From positions 2,253,494 through 2,317,493 of the forward strand of contig NC_066553.1 in the NCBI RefSeq assembly GCF_024679095.1: a stretch of DNA of 64,000 nucleotides, read 5' to 3'. The first letter of the stretch is position 1. Each line of letters opens with the position of its first letter. The translations under genes were made by a program, and so were the position numbers. The notes beneath the pieces were generated by a model. It was not told where the DNA came from. It saw only the letters and a program-made list of their open reading frames with translations, and made no database searches. The DNA comes from Eriocheir sinensis (lineage: Eukaryota; Arthropoda; Malacostraca; Decapoda; Varunidae). Shown here one piece after another: positions 1 to 11,389 of this stretch.

Positions 1-29
1 ATTACATACAAGTCGGTAAGGAAGACAAT

Positions 30-264
30 GTGTGTGTGTGTGTGTGTGTGTGTGTGGCCAGATTGCCTTGAGTTGGTGAGGTCTGCGTGCGTGCGTGCGT
101 GTGGTGTGGCAGCTGCTGAGGCCTTGCTAGGGGGTGTGGCGTGGGGGAGGAGGGGGTGTCAAGGTGGAGGTGAGAGAAGAGGGGGGGGAGGGGGGTAGTT
201 GTGGGAGTGTGGCTGATTAGGAGGAGAAAGAAGAGGAGGTGGAGGCTGATTGTATTGTTAGGAT

Positions 265-317
<53 letters not shown>
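30..317. repeat. (TG)n microsatellites
   Basis: Two TG runs (about 30-55 and 268-317) are separated by G-rich, A/G-rich sequence. Open frames crossing them encode only Cys-Val or Arg runs and are not genes. The purine-rich tract (GGA/GAA) continues to about 590. Confidence 0.9.
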
Positions 318-319
<2 letters not shown>

Positions 320-594
320 TCAAGATGTAGGAGGAACCGGTTTTAAGGAAGGTGGGAGGAGGATGAGGAAGAAGAGAAGGTCAGGAAGGAGGAGGAGGAG
401 GAGAAGAGGCTGTTCGTAAATGGAGGTGGAATGGAGAAGTTGTAAAGAGGAGGAGGAGGAGGAGGAAGAGGATGTTAGATAAGGATTAAGAGGAAGAGGA
501 GAAGAAAGAGGAGTTCTAGGTATATAAAAACAGATATAAAGGTAGGCAAAATAAGAGGAAAAGGAGGAAGAAGGAAAGCAAACAATTGAACATA

Positions 595-1140
595 AGGAGT
601 CTGCAAGAGGCGGGTAGGTCTATACAAGGCAGCTCCTTTAAACCTAACCCCACCTAACCTCACTACCCACAAATTCATCTAACACTCCCGAAATTGACCT
701 CTCTTTTTGGCCACTCCTATGTACTCTATTCAGGAGCAGTAAGTAACGGGCTTTTTTTCTTTAATATTGTTTTCTTTTTTTTTTACACCCTTGAACTGTC
801 TCCTTTGCTGTTAAAAAAAAAAAAATCTTGAATGTATCTATCGTATCGGCACTCACCACACGACTGCTAAGCCTGTTCCATGTATCCACCACTCTTAGTA
901 AACCAATTCTTATCTGCAAGAGGCGGATAGGTCTGTACAAGGCAGCTCCTGTGAACCTAACCTCACCTAACCTCACTATCCACAAATTCATCTAACCTCT
1001 TCCTCAATGTATCTATCGTATCGGCACTCACCACACGACTGCTAAGCCTGTTCCATGTATCCACCACTCTGTTAGTAAACCAATTCTTGCCATGTCCTTG
1101 TTGACTATGAACTTAACCAATCTAAACATATTGCTTCGTG
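595..1140 (-). mobile_element. Degraded non-LTR retrotransposon 3' end, with inserted repeat E
   Basis: Read on the minus strand, a broken frame gives RVVDTWNRLSSRVVSADTI, followed in another copy by an RLDEFVDS-like tail. This is the type of C-terminal sequence that ends many animal LINE reverse transcriptases. The piece occurs twice in tandem (about 600-680 with 840-900, and 905-1080). In the left copy a roughly 110-bp insertion (about 725-830) belongs to the dispersed family called E here, which carries a GGAGACAGCTCAAGGGCA-like core. There are several frame breaks, so the element is dead. Confidence 0.55.
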
Positions 1141-1196
1141 TAATGCCCGAGTCTCTTACCATCCGTACATTATTAAAATCACGCTTATAAAAGATT

Positions 1197-1340
1197 GAAG
1201 GAGGGAGGAAGGAAGGAAAGGAGTATATTGAAGGAAGGAAGGAAAGGAGTATATTGAAGGAAGGAAGGAAAGGAGTATATTGAAGGAAGGAAAGCAAGGA
1301 CTATATTGAAGGAAGAAAAGGAATAGATTTAAGAAAGAAA
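1197..1340. repeat. Purine minisatellite, about 30-bp unit
   Basis: About four to five copies of a unit with the core GGAAAGGAGTATATTGAAGG are followed by G-rich sequence. No gene is seen. Confidence 0.8.
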
Positions 1341-1379
1341 AAGGAGGGGGGGGAGGGGGTACTTACATAGACCGTCGTG

Positions 1380-1619
1380 GGTGCGCAACAGGTGTGGGAG
1401 AAGAGGAGGAAGAGGAGGAGGAGGAGGGGGAAGAGAGGGGGGCGGGGGGGGGATGTATTGTCCGAGCTGAAGCGTGTCTCCACCCCTTCCTCTCCCTTCT
1501 CCCCCTTCCATTTCTTCCCCTCTTCATCCCTTCCCTCCCCTTCCCCTCCTTCTCCTTCTTCCCCCCCCCTCCCTTCCCTTCCATCTCTCTCTCTCCTTCA
1601 AACGAACAGCTGATTGGTC

Positions 1620-1666
<47 letters not shown>

Positions 1667-1758
1667 GCTTTCATTGGATGGTTTGTCAAGCGTGGGGTAT
1701 TTCCTAGTCTCTGTCTGTGTGTGTGTGTGTGTGTGTGTTATGAATCCCAATAAGTCTG

Positions 1759-1821
<63 letters not shown>

Positions 1822-1822
1822 C
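1380..1822. repeat. Purine/pyrimidine tract and (CA)n/(TG)n runs
   Basis: A GGA-rich tract switches to a CCTTCC-rich tract (1380-1605). It is followed by (CA)n at about 1621-1664, (TG)n at 1716-1738 and (CA)n at 1759-1821. Overlapping open frames in all directions come from the simple sequence. From 1830 to 2340 the sequence is AT-rich with no recognisable feature. Confidence 0.85.
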
Positions 1823-2339
1823 ATAAAACGATTCAATGTAGTAGTAGTAGTAGTAGTTGTAGTAATCCATATACTAGCAAAACATATCTACACGTCTTTC
1901 AAGTCTGTTTTAATACATTCAATACGCGTAGAATTCCTCCAGTAGTCTTACGGTAACTATTGACAACACACTAACACACACACTTAAACATTCACGTATA
2001 TTCCTTGCAATACTCCGTGAATACTAAACAGCACTTTCATCACCTTTAAATATCATCGTTTTGTATTACTCATGATTTATTTTATTGCGCAGGGTTTGAT
2101 GGTGTTGGAAATTTTATTAGTCATTGTTGTAATTTTTTTTTTTTATCCAATACTGTGGGTGATTTGTCTTTTTTTTTGTCTTTCTATTCTTTTTTTTTTT
2201 CTTCCCAAGTAGTGACTAGTTGGTTTTCTTGATTTCTATTATTGTCTTATTTTTTAAACGTTGAATTTTTAATCTTAACAACAACAACAAGTTCTTTAGT
2301 TTAAGATTCTAACTAACACAAAAACATTAGGCTAACTCG

Positions 2340-3175
2340 TAACACAATATGAGTGACATTTAATTTTCGGCATTTAATGAGTGACATTTAATTTTCGGAA
2401 TATTTTAAACTTCAAATTTTTCATCGTTGTTTCGTTATATATATTTTCTTAGTCAAAGATTCTAAATAACACACGAACATTAGGCTAACTCAACAATATG
2501 CCTGACATTTAATTTTCGGCACCACGGAATATTTTAAACGTCAAATTCTCATCGTTGTTTCGTTATATATATTTTCGTAGTCAAAGATTCTAAATAACAC
2601 ACAAACATTAGGCTAACTCTTAACAATATGACCGACATTTAATTTTCGGCACCACGGAATATTTTAAACGTCCAATTCTCTGCTTTGTTTCGTTATATAT
2701 ATTTTCGTAGTCAAAGATTCTAAATAACACACAAACATTAGGCTAACTCTTAACAATATGACCGACATTTAATTTTCGGCACCACGGAATATTTTAAACG
2801 TCCAATTCTCATCGTTGTTTCGTTATATATATTTTCTTAGTCAAAGATTCTAAATAACACACGAACATTAGGCTAACTCTTAACAATATGACCGACATTT
2901 AATTTTCGGCACCACGGAATATTTTAAACGTTAATTCTCAGCGTTGTTTCGTTATATATATTTTCGTGGTCAAAGATTCTAAATAACACACAAACATTAG
3001 GCTAACTCTAAACAATATGACCGACATTTAATTTTCGGCACCACGGAATATTTTAAACGTTAATTCTCAACGTTGTTTCGTTATATATATTTTCTTAGTC
3101 AAAGATTCTAAATAACACACGAACATTAAGCTAACACGTAACACAGTATGACCTGACAAGGAATTTTCGGCGCCA
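2340..3175. repeat. 130-bp AT-rich tandem repeat
   Basis: About six and a half copies of a 129-130-bp unit. The marker CCGACATTTAATTTTCGG (or near variant) starts at about 2501, 2631, 2761, 2891 and 3020, with partial or diverged copies at both ends (about 2351 and 3149). Each unit also contains TTCGTTATATATATTTTC and ATTAGGCTAACTC. Neighbouring units differ by only a few bases, so the array is young. No coding potential. Confidence 0.95.
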
Positions 3176-3946
3176 CAAAATATTCTTAACATCAAATTCT
3201 CAACGCCGAGTTTTCGTATATTTTCGTAGCGCTGCGCAGCTGTGGGTGACTAACGAGGGCGGGGTGAACACAAATTAACGAGTCTCAGGTGGTCATTAGG
3301 CAGGAGTGCACCTGGGCCGAGGGCGAGGTTTGATAAAGGTGAAGGCAGTATGCAATGACCCGCCCTGTGTGTGTGAAGCCAGTGAGTCCAGGGAGTGGCC
3401 ATATTGGTAAGGGGAGGTTGGGGGTTGGGTTGGGGTTCTGAGACGTTTCCGGCTCTGATAATCGCTTCCAATGCCCACAGTGAAGACAAATTCGGTTCTC
3501 ATGAGTGATTTTTAGGTTAGTATGCATAAGCTTTGTCCAACTACCTATAGAAATGACATGTATAAACTCGTAACTATATAAGGAGTTTTCATAGTGTCTC
3601 GTGTTCAGTGCGAGAGCCCTTACGAACTTCCTTCCTGTGGTGTTAGACTTAAAAATTGCACTTCGTATAATGCGGGTTTTCCTATGAGCTCCCACCTTTG
3701 CCCTTACTAGTATGGCCGCCACGTGCCTCACTGGCTTCACTCCCCACTGAGCCGCGCGGGGTGAAGTGCATACCGCCTCTGTCTTTATTTACCCTCCTTG
3801 ACCTGAGCGGTGTAGAAAGCGTGGTATTTTAAGGTCCAGTGTAGGTGACTAATGGTGATGAGGATAGGTGGTGGTGGATGAGTGGATGAAGGGTATTGGA
3901 TAGATGTGGAAGAGTTGGAAAGTGGAGGAGGAGGATGGCTCAGTGG

Positions 3947-3981
<35 letters not shown>

Positions 3982-4880
3982 CATGATATTTTGTTTAAAG
4001 GTCAACTTTCTAATAAAAATAAAACTTTACCTTTTTTTTATTCGTTTGTTAATCGTAATTTTCTCTCCTTATCAATCCATCTATCTTCCTTTACCTATCT
4101 ATATATCTGTATCTATTTTGATCTCATTTTCCCCATTTCCTATTTTCCCTCGCAACATAATAATTCCCTAATGACGACATACGCCATTTAAAGAAGTCCC
4201 CCCTCCCTCCCTCCTGACGTCATCCCTTCCCTCCCTCCCCGTCCTCCGTTTTCTTCCGTGACGTCAGAAGGTCTTCCCCATTTTCTTCGGTGACGTCATA
4301 TCCCACTTTTTACTTCTTTGCAATTTCCTTTACCCGCTTTTTTCTTTGTCTCTCTCTTGGGTGGCTCGGTGGTGGGTGTAACTGTAACACTTTCTCTAGA
4401 ATAACTACTACTACTACTACTGCTACTACTACTATTACTATTACTACTGTTCTTATCGTACCAACCTTGAACGATATAATTTTTTCATCCCTCTGTTTAT
4501 TAATGTTGTTTTTATTATCGTTGTTGTTGCTTTCTCGTTGTAACCTTGAACTGCTTGATCTATGTAAAGTCTTAAGGCGTATGGTATCGTATCCATCGTC
4601 CTTTCAATAAATCTGTATTCTATTGTTAACTGTCTTATCAACTATTACCAACTCAAATTTCAGTTTCTACGCATCTCATAACCTATAATTACCCATGCTA
4701 TCCATTTACCGTACATTTAATTCCACATCAAGAATCAGATAAAAAAAAATTCTATTATCAACTGTCTTATCAACTATTACATATTACAAACTCACTAACT
4801 CAATTTCCAGTTTCTACGCATCACAAGAAACATAACTATCCATGCTGTGTACCGTATATTTAATTCCACTGCCCGAGTAA
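3176..4880. other. No gene recognised; short repeats
   Basis: 3240-3780 is GC-richer unique sequence with no convincing exon, since the open frames lack splice or motif support. (TG)n lies at about 3951-3978. 4100-4280 is T/C-rich. 4610-4735 and 4748-4870 are two diverged copies of one roughly 130-bp direct repeat (shared core CAGTTTCTACGCATC). Confidence 0.6.
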
Positions 4881-4984
4881 GATGAAAAAAAATATTGCCT
4901 TCATATCTGCACAACCTGTAAAAAACAATAAAATAACAAGCAGTATCCATTACAAATCTTCCTATTTCCTATTTCTTACACACT

Positions 4985-5765
4985 ACATCTTTTCCAGAAA
5001 ACTCTTCATGGCTTCTATAATTCTCTCATTTGTTTCTGCACTCAGTCCCATCATCAGCAGCATCATCCACTCCCTCTTCGTTCTTGCAATCCTCCCATTC
5101 ACATCCCGGCCCATCAGTGCCACCCTCATCATCTCCGTCCTCTCTCTCCAGTACCTCACACACACCAGCATCAGCAGCATCCACTCCCTCTCCGTTCTTG
5201 CAATCCTCCCATTCACATCCCAGCCCATCAGTGCCACCCTCATCATCTCCGTCCTTTCTCTCCAGTACCTCACACACACCAGCATCAGCAGCATCCACTC
5301 CCTCTCCGTTCTTGCAATCCTCCCATTCACATCCCGGCCCATCAGTGCCACCCTCATCTCCGTCCTTTATCTCCAGTACCTCCCACACACCAGCATCAGC
5401 AGCATCCACTCCCTCTTCGTTCTTGCAATCCTCCCATTCACATCCCGGCCCATCAGTGCCACCCTCATCATCTCCGTCCTCTCTCTCCAGTACCTCCCAC
5501 ACACCAGCATCAGCAGCATCCACTCCCTCTCCGTTCTTGCAATCCTCCCATTCACATCCCAGCCCATCAGTGCCACCCTCATCATCTCCATACTCTCTCC
5601 AGTACCTCCCACACACCAGCATCAGCAGCATCCACTCCCTCTCCGTTCTTGCAATCCTCCCATTCACATCCCAGCCCATCAGTGCCACCCTCATCACCTC
5701 CGTCCTTTCTCTCCTCTACATGGTCCTCAGGTCTCGTCAGCGTCGCTTCAAAAAGGCTCAAAAAT
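4985..5765. repeat. 114-bp minisatellite, open in several frames
   Basis: Seven copies of a roughly 114-bp unit. CCATCAGTGCCACC recurs at about 5111, 5225, 5339, 5450, 5564 and 5676, i.e. spacings of 114, 114, 111, 114 and 112. Because 114 is a multiple of 3, long frames open on both strands. The minus frame reads as a plausible acidic 38-residue repeat (core CEWEDCKN), but the 112-bp step breaks it near 5590. Differences between copies change amino acids in either reading, so there is no sign of coding constraint. Most likely non-coding. Confidence 0.9.
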
Positions 5766-5881
5766 GTTAGTTCTGTAGTTACTGGGCGTCCTCGGGCCTC
5801 CCCTCCTCCCCCGCCCACCCCACGGCCTGACCACCCCCTCAGGCACCCTCATACCTAAGATTCCTCTCGTGCCTCCCTAGG

Positions 5882-5882
5882 T

Positions 5883-5933
<51 letters not shown>

Positions 5934-5961
5934 AGCCTACTCACTTCTTCTTTATCCCGGT

Positions 5962-6000
<39 letters not shown>
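5882..6000. repeat. (GA)n runs
   Basis: Two GA runs (about 5882-5930 and 5964-6000) are separated by about 33 bp. Confidence 0.95.
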
Positions 6001-6004
<4 letters not shown>

Positions 6005-6389
6005 TGGGGGGACCGCAGCGTGTCAAACGAAACATCCCCAAAATCTCGTTGGAAAAAAAAAAACAAAAAAAACACGCCATCAAAGACTCCAGGAAGCACG
6101 GATGAATGGGTTGCTAACGACTCCTTCCTTACCTTTTTTTATTTATTTTGTTTTATATATTTTTTTTCTCTCCCTCGCTATTATGGAAACGTTCGTCATA
6201 TCCTCTGGGCGGTAGGAGGAGGCGGATATTGCGACACGCGGAATATTTAAGTTACCCCTGAAAGGACCTTGCTTGATGGCTCCGTTGAAGGTGCTTAATA
6301 CTGCTGCTGATGATGATGATAGTGGTGGTGGTGACGATTCTATAAAAAAAATGATGGTGGTGGAGATGAAGATAGATTACCGTAGCAGG

Positions 6390-6540
6390 CTTTTTTTATT
6401 ATTTTTTTTTTTTACAACAAAGGAGACAGCTCAAGGGCACAAAAAAGGAAACTATAATATAAAAAAAAAGCCCGCTTCTCGCTGCTCCTAAAAAAAAAAA
6501 AAAAAAATCAAGAGGTGGCCGAAAGAGCGGTCAATTTCCC
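6390..6540 (+). mobile_element. Dispersed repeat family E
   Basis: A roughly 150-bp element: T-run, ACAACAAAGGAGACAGCTCA, A-rich middle, GCCCGCTTCTCGCTGCTCCT, A-run, then GAGGTGGCCGAAAGAG. Other copies in this window lie at 725-830 (minus), 35950-36090, 37440-37530, 40235-40332, 42893-43040, 44770-44870 (minus), about 51105-51160 (minus, partial) and 59260-59312 (minus, partial). No coding capacity; presumably a non-autonomous transposable element. Confidence 0.75.
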
Positions 6541-6559
6541 TAGGTTTTATTTACATTTC

Positions 6560-6930
6560 TATTCACTAATTTGTCCATTCTAGTATTTTTATGTAAACTA
6601 CGACATTTTTTTTTTATAGCCTACTCCCAATGGTATACGTTATTTAGTAAAGAGATAGTTTTTAGTTAGTGTTATTTTAGGTTTATTTGTTAATTCAAGT
6701 TCTGTTTATTTGTATTTTTTGTGCAAACTACAGTATTTTTTTTTTTTTTGATAGCCTACTCCATGTGGTATACGTTATTTAGTAAAGAGATAGCTTTTAG
6801 TTGTGTTATTTTAGGTTTATTTGTTAATTCATGTAGTTTATTTGTATTTTTTTGTGTGAACTACCGTATTTTTCGATAGCCTACTCCCAGTGGTAGCTAC
6901 GTTAGTTATTAGAGAAAAGGTTCATAGTTG
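6560..6930. repeat. About 135-bp AT-rich tandem repeat
   Basis: Roughly 2.6 copies marked by GATAGCCTACTCC and GTATACGTTATTTAGTAAAG. No gene. Confidence 0.8.
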
Positions 6931-6959
6931 TGATATTTTAGACTCGCAGATGCTTAAAA

Positions 6960-7180
6960 ATAATGGCCATATTTTTAAACATTTCATCACCCAAGTTCAC
7001 ATATTTAACAACGCTTTCACAGGAGTTTCGGGCATTTCCAGGGGTAGTTTTATGATCCTGGTGGTAGTTTGACTCTTCTTCTGTACCGCGAACCTAAAAA
7101 GACACTCATTAAAATTCGATTGATCTCCTCTTTGACCTTTAAAAATACCTGACATGGGAAACCAGTGTCATATTAGCGAG
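6960..7180 (+). mobile_element. MITE family A copy
   Basis: One copy of the commonest inverted-repeat element in the window. Its ends resemble AAGGGCCGTATTTTAAGACA and the reverse complement. Its core holds GGGCATTTCCAGGGGTAGTT and ACCCTGGTGGTAG-like sequence. It is about 220-230 bp with no open frame, as expected of a miniature inverted-repeat transposable element. Confidence 0.7.
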
Positions 7181-7389
7181 CTTTGTGTCGTAATAATAAG
7201 TGGCGTAGTGGATGAGGGAGTCGGATCGTACCGGTTAGGTGTTTCCTGCTGGTAATGCGTGGGCTGAGGTGCTGCACGGGGGAGGGATGCTGGTGGGAGA
7301 GGAGATGAGGGAACAAGAAGAACAGGAGAAGGAAAAGGAGGAAGAGAAGAAGGGTGAAGATGGAAAGATTGTAGGAGAAAATAGGAATT

Positions 7390-8830
7390 GCGCAAAATAT
7401 TATATCGCTTGTAAGTTATGTGGAAGAACATTGGAAAACTAGAAAATAACACCAGATAACTTCTTTTTTTAACATTAACGGAAGCACCTCAAGGTCAAAA
7501 AAAATAGGAATTGCCCATAATATTAGGCTATATACATCATCGCTTGTCAGTTATGTGGAAAACATTGGAAAACTTGAAAATAACACCAGAATAGACCAGA
7601 TAACTTCTTTTTTTAACATTAACGGAAGCAACTCAAGGGCAAAAAAAAAAAGAAATTGCCCATAATATTAGGCTATATACATCATCGCTTGTCAGTTATG
7701 TGGAAGAACATTGGAAAACTAGAAAATAACACCAGAATACACCAGTTAACTTCTTTTTTTAACATTAACGGAAGCAACTCAAGGTAAAAAAAAAAAAAAG
7801 AAATTGCCCATAATATTAGGCTATATACATCATCGCTTGTCAGTTATGTGGAAAAACTATGAAAAACTTGAAAATAACACCAGAATAGACCAGATAACTT
7901 CTTTTTTTAACATTAACGGAAGCAGCTCAAGGTCAAAAAAATAGGAATTGCCCATAATATTAGGCTATATACATCATCGCTTGTCAGTTATGTGGAAGAA
8001 CATTGGAAAACTAGAAAATAACACCAGAATAGACCAGATAACTTCTTTTTTTAACATTAACGGAAGCAACTCAAGGTCAAAAAAATAGGAATTGCCCATA
8101 ATATTAGGCTATATACATCATCGCTTGTCAGTTATGTGGAAGAACATTGGAAAACTAGAAAATAACACCAGAATAGACCAGATAACTTCTTTTTTTAACA
8201 TTAACGGAAGCAACTCAAGGTAAAAAAAAAAAGAAATTGCCCATAATATTAGGCTATATACATCATCGCTTGTCAGTTATGTGGAAGAACATTGAAAAAC
8301 TAGAAAATAACACCAGAATAGACCAGATAACTTCTTTTTTTAACATTAACGGAAGCAACTCAAGGTCAAAAAAATAGGAATTGCCCATAATATTAGGCTA
8401 TATACATCATCGCTTGTCAGTTATGTGGAAGAACATTGGAAAACTAGAAAATAACACCAGAATAGACCAGATAACTTCTTTTTTTAACATTAACGGAAGC
8501 AACTCAAGGTAAAAAAAAAAAGAAATTGCCCATAATATTAGGCTATATACATCATCGCTTGTCAGTTATGTGGAAGAACATTGGAAAACTTGAAAATAAC
8601 ACCAGAATAGACCAGATAACTTATTTTTTTTACATTAACGGAAGCAACTCAAGGTAAAAAAAAAAAGGAATTGCCCATAATATCATATACATCGTCGCTT
8701 GTCAGTTAAGTGGAAGAATTATGGAAAACTATAAAATAACACCAGAATAGACCACATAACGTCATTTAACATTGAACTTCTTTTTTTAACATTAACGAAA
8801 GCAGCTCAAGGGCAAAAAAAAATGTCGTAA
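7390..8830. repeat. 145-bp tandem repeat
   Basis: Nine to ten copies of a 144-148-bp unit. The marker AACATTAACGGAAGC begins at about 7471, 7615, 7761, 7909, 8053, 8197, 8342, 8486 and 8630. Each unit includes a stretch like the GCAACTCAAGG core of dispersed family E, so a fragment of that element appears to have been captured and amplified. Confidence 0.93.
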
Positions 8831-8889
8831 ACCGCTTCTCCAGTAAAGTAGAATTATTTCCTAAAGAGAGGGTCACTTTCGGATGGAGA

Positions 8890-9090
8890 GATGTCGATGC
8901 AAAGATATTTATACTGATACCAAAACAACTTCGGTATTTTTAAGTTCGCGGTACAGAAGAGGAGTCAAACTACCACCAGGATCATAAAACTATAACCCTG
9001 GAATTGGCCTAAACTCCTGGGAAAGCTTTGTCGAATATGTGAACTTGGGCGACGAAATGTTTAAAAACTTGCACCGGGATTATAAAATGT
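8890..9090 (-). mobile_element. MITE family A copy, inverted
   Basis: The reverse complement of the family A core (AACTACCACCAGGATCATAA and so on) lies directly after the 145-bp array. Confidence 0.65.
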
Positions 9091-9324
9091 TGCAAAGACA
9101 GCTCACGGCCGTCTCTGTTAGTGGAAAAGTTTCGTTTAGTCGGCGCAACATCTGTGGTCATATGCCGGTCTCTTGTCAGTGGTGAAGCTCCATAGCGAAC
9201 AAGGGGAATCTTATCAGCAGCAAGGCTTGACCAAAGTGTTCATAGTCCTGAGAGGCATTGGCGTGGTGAGCGTGTTCCAGCCAGGAGGCGTTGACTAGTT
9301 AGGGGTCATTAGTCAAGTGTTTGG

Positions 9325-9560
9325 CGTGTGTTTGCATCCAATGAGTCAATCACAGAACAAGGCCTTGGTGAAGGAGCGCCCCGTCCCGTCCCGCCCCGCC
9401 TCGGCCTCTCCGAACATTGTATATGCAGCTCAGAGAAACGTTCCGACACCTGACTCACTAGACGTTCCGTGGAGCCTGGACCACCACCACCATCACCACC
9501 ACCACCATTACGACTGAAGAGAGCGAGCTAGCATTTGAGAGGCGACAGCAGCAGCAGTAA
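9325..9560 (+). promoter_or_regulatory. Possible promoter and untranslated first exon
   Basis: GC-rich for this neighbourhood. It has CCAAT at about 9338, clustered GC-box-like CCCGCCCCGCC near 9385-9405, and a donor-like GCA/GTAAGG at 9556/9557. It lies 5.9 kb upstream of the sphingomyelin synthase start codon, which is itself one base inside an exon, so an upstream non-coding exon is needed. That this is the exon is inference only. The His-rich frame here comes from a CACCAC run. Confidence 0.25.
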
Positions 9561-9714
9561 GGCAAAAACTGCACTGACAATACACGCGCACTCCCGTTGT
9601 AGTCCCGCGGCACCAGCAACATCATCATCATCATCAGCTGTAGGAAGGTAACAACAGGGTCGCGGACACACGCCCAGCCCCGTTGGTGCCCGTGGCGGCG
9701 CAGCGGTACCGGGG

Positions 9715-10390
9715 GTCGTATTATAAGCCGTTTCGTCGCCCAAGAACACATATTTGACAAGGCTTTCGTGGGAGTTGTGGGCATTTCCAGGGGTAGTTTT
9801 ATGACCTTGGTGGTAGTGTGACCCTTCTTCTGTACCATGAACCTGAAGAAACACTCATTAGAACCCGACTGACCCCAACTTTGACCTTTAGAAATAGCTG
9901 ATGTGAGAACCGAACGTGTCTTTAATACCAACCGCGGGGTCTATTTTAAGACATTTCGCCGCCCAAGAACACATATTTGACAAGGCTTTCGTAGGAGTTG
10001 TGGGCATTTCCAGGGGTAGTTTTATGACCTTGGTGGTAGTTTGACCCTTCTTCTGTACCATGAACCTGAAGAAACACTCACTAGAACCCGACTGACCCCC
10101 ACTTTGACATTTAGAAATAGCTGATGTGAGAACCGAACGCGTCTTTAATACCAACCGCGGGATCTATTTTAAGACATTTCGCCGCCCAAGAACACATATT
10201 TGACAAGGCTTTCGTAGGAGTTGTGGGCATTTCCAGGGGTAGTTTTATGACCCTGGTGGTAGTGTGACCCTTGTTCTGTGCCATGAACCTTAAAGAACAC
10301 TCATGAAAAACAGATTGACCCCCTCTTTGACCTCTAGAAATAGTTGATGTGAGAAGCGATGGTGTCTTAAAATTCGGCCTTATTTATCGC
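9715..10390 (+). mobile_element. Three MITE family A copies in tandem
   Basis: Three nearly full-length copies in the same orientation (about 9715-9930, 9935-10160, 10165-10390). Each carries GGGCATTTCCAGGGGTAGTT. The junctions (ACCGCGGGGTC / ACCGCGGGATC) are alike, so this arose by tandem duplication rather than three insertions. Confidence 0.75.
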
Positions 10391-10709
10391 TCCCCGCGCC
10401 ACCCAGGAAAGCCGTGGCTGGGATGAAGGAACAGAACTGAAAGCTGGCCTCTTGCACGCCTGTTGACGGCTGCTCATGGCTACTGAGGCGCCGCGACGGG
10501 GACTCTGGGACACTTGAAGTCGAGGGTCAAGGTCAGGCGGCGGAGAAAGTTGGCGTGTATATATATGTATAGCTTAGCGTGACCTCGTCAGGCACTGCTG
10601 GCCGGCCGGGGCACTGACCGCGTGTGTGTGTGTGTGTGTGTGTGACAGCCACGCGGGAGGCTTTTATCTTTTTTATCGATAGGGTTGAGGGAGTAGCGAA
10701 GCGGTGGTC

Positions 10710-10905
10710 AGCGTTGCCAAATTATCGTACGCATCACATTCCCTTTTCGTAATTTCTGACATATATAACTATCGCGAAAATTGAAGAAACCCATCACTAA
10801 CATTTTCAACGATAACTTTAATTTGCTATTTGTAAAGGTACGAGAGTTTTAGGAATGAAAATGCCAAAAATACGATGTTCAGAGTACGACAGTTTGGCAT
10901 CGCTG
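10710..10905. mobile_element. MITE family B copy
   Basis: Inverted-repeat element with ends GCGTTGCCAAATTATCGTAC and a near reverse complement at about 10885-10905. About 195 bp, no open frame. Other copies: 11036-11297, 23021-23197, 45110-45305, 48891-49063, 52127-52318 and 52330-52511. Confidence 0.75.
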
Positions 10906-11035
10906 GTGGTGGTGGTGCTCATGGATGGAGTGAGTTCTTGGGGTCAAGGGTGGTGTGTGTGTGAGTGGGAGTGGTGATCATGAAAATGGTGTCAGTAATG
11001 TGGAAAGACGAACATCACCATAGTATATTGAACCC

Positions 11036-11297
11036 AACGTTGCCAGATTGTCGTACTCAGCCTTCTCTGTTTCCCGATTTCCGACCTAAAAATCGTCTCC
11101 TCCACCCCCCCAATTGTCGTACTCAGCCTTCTCTGTTTCCCGATTTCCGACCTAAAAACCGTCTCCTCCACCCCCAAAAACTGTCTTCATATAAAATCAT
11201 CGATAAAACGGTTAATTATTGGTGTTTCTAGGCATGATTTACGGGCCAGAAACCGGTAAATACGCGGCTCTGAGTACGATAATCTGGGAACGGTGAT
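11036..11297. mobile_element. MITE family B copy with internal duplication
   Basis: Ends CGTTGCCAGATTGTCGTACT and GAGTACGATAATCTGGGAAC. An internal stretch of about 70 bp (TTTCCCGATTTCCGACC core) occurs twice, which makes this copy longer than its relatives. Confidence 0.8.
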
Positions 11298-11389
11298 AGA
11301 ACTTGAAATGGTCGTGCTGGTAGTGACTGGTGATGATGGTAGTGGTTTACGAGAGATGAAGATAGACCGTAATATTAAGAACCAGGAGC

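Noticed and set aside
4882..5778. 298-codon plus-strand frame over the 114-bp array
   Set aside because: Hydrophobic low-information repeat. The other frames are equally open, and differences between copies show no preference for silent changes.
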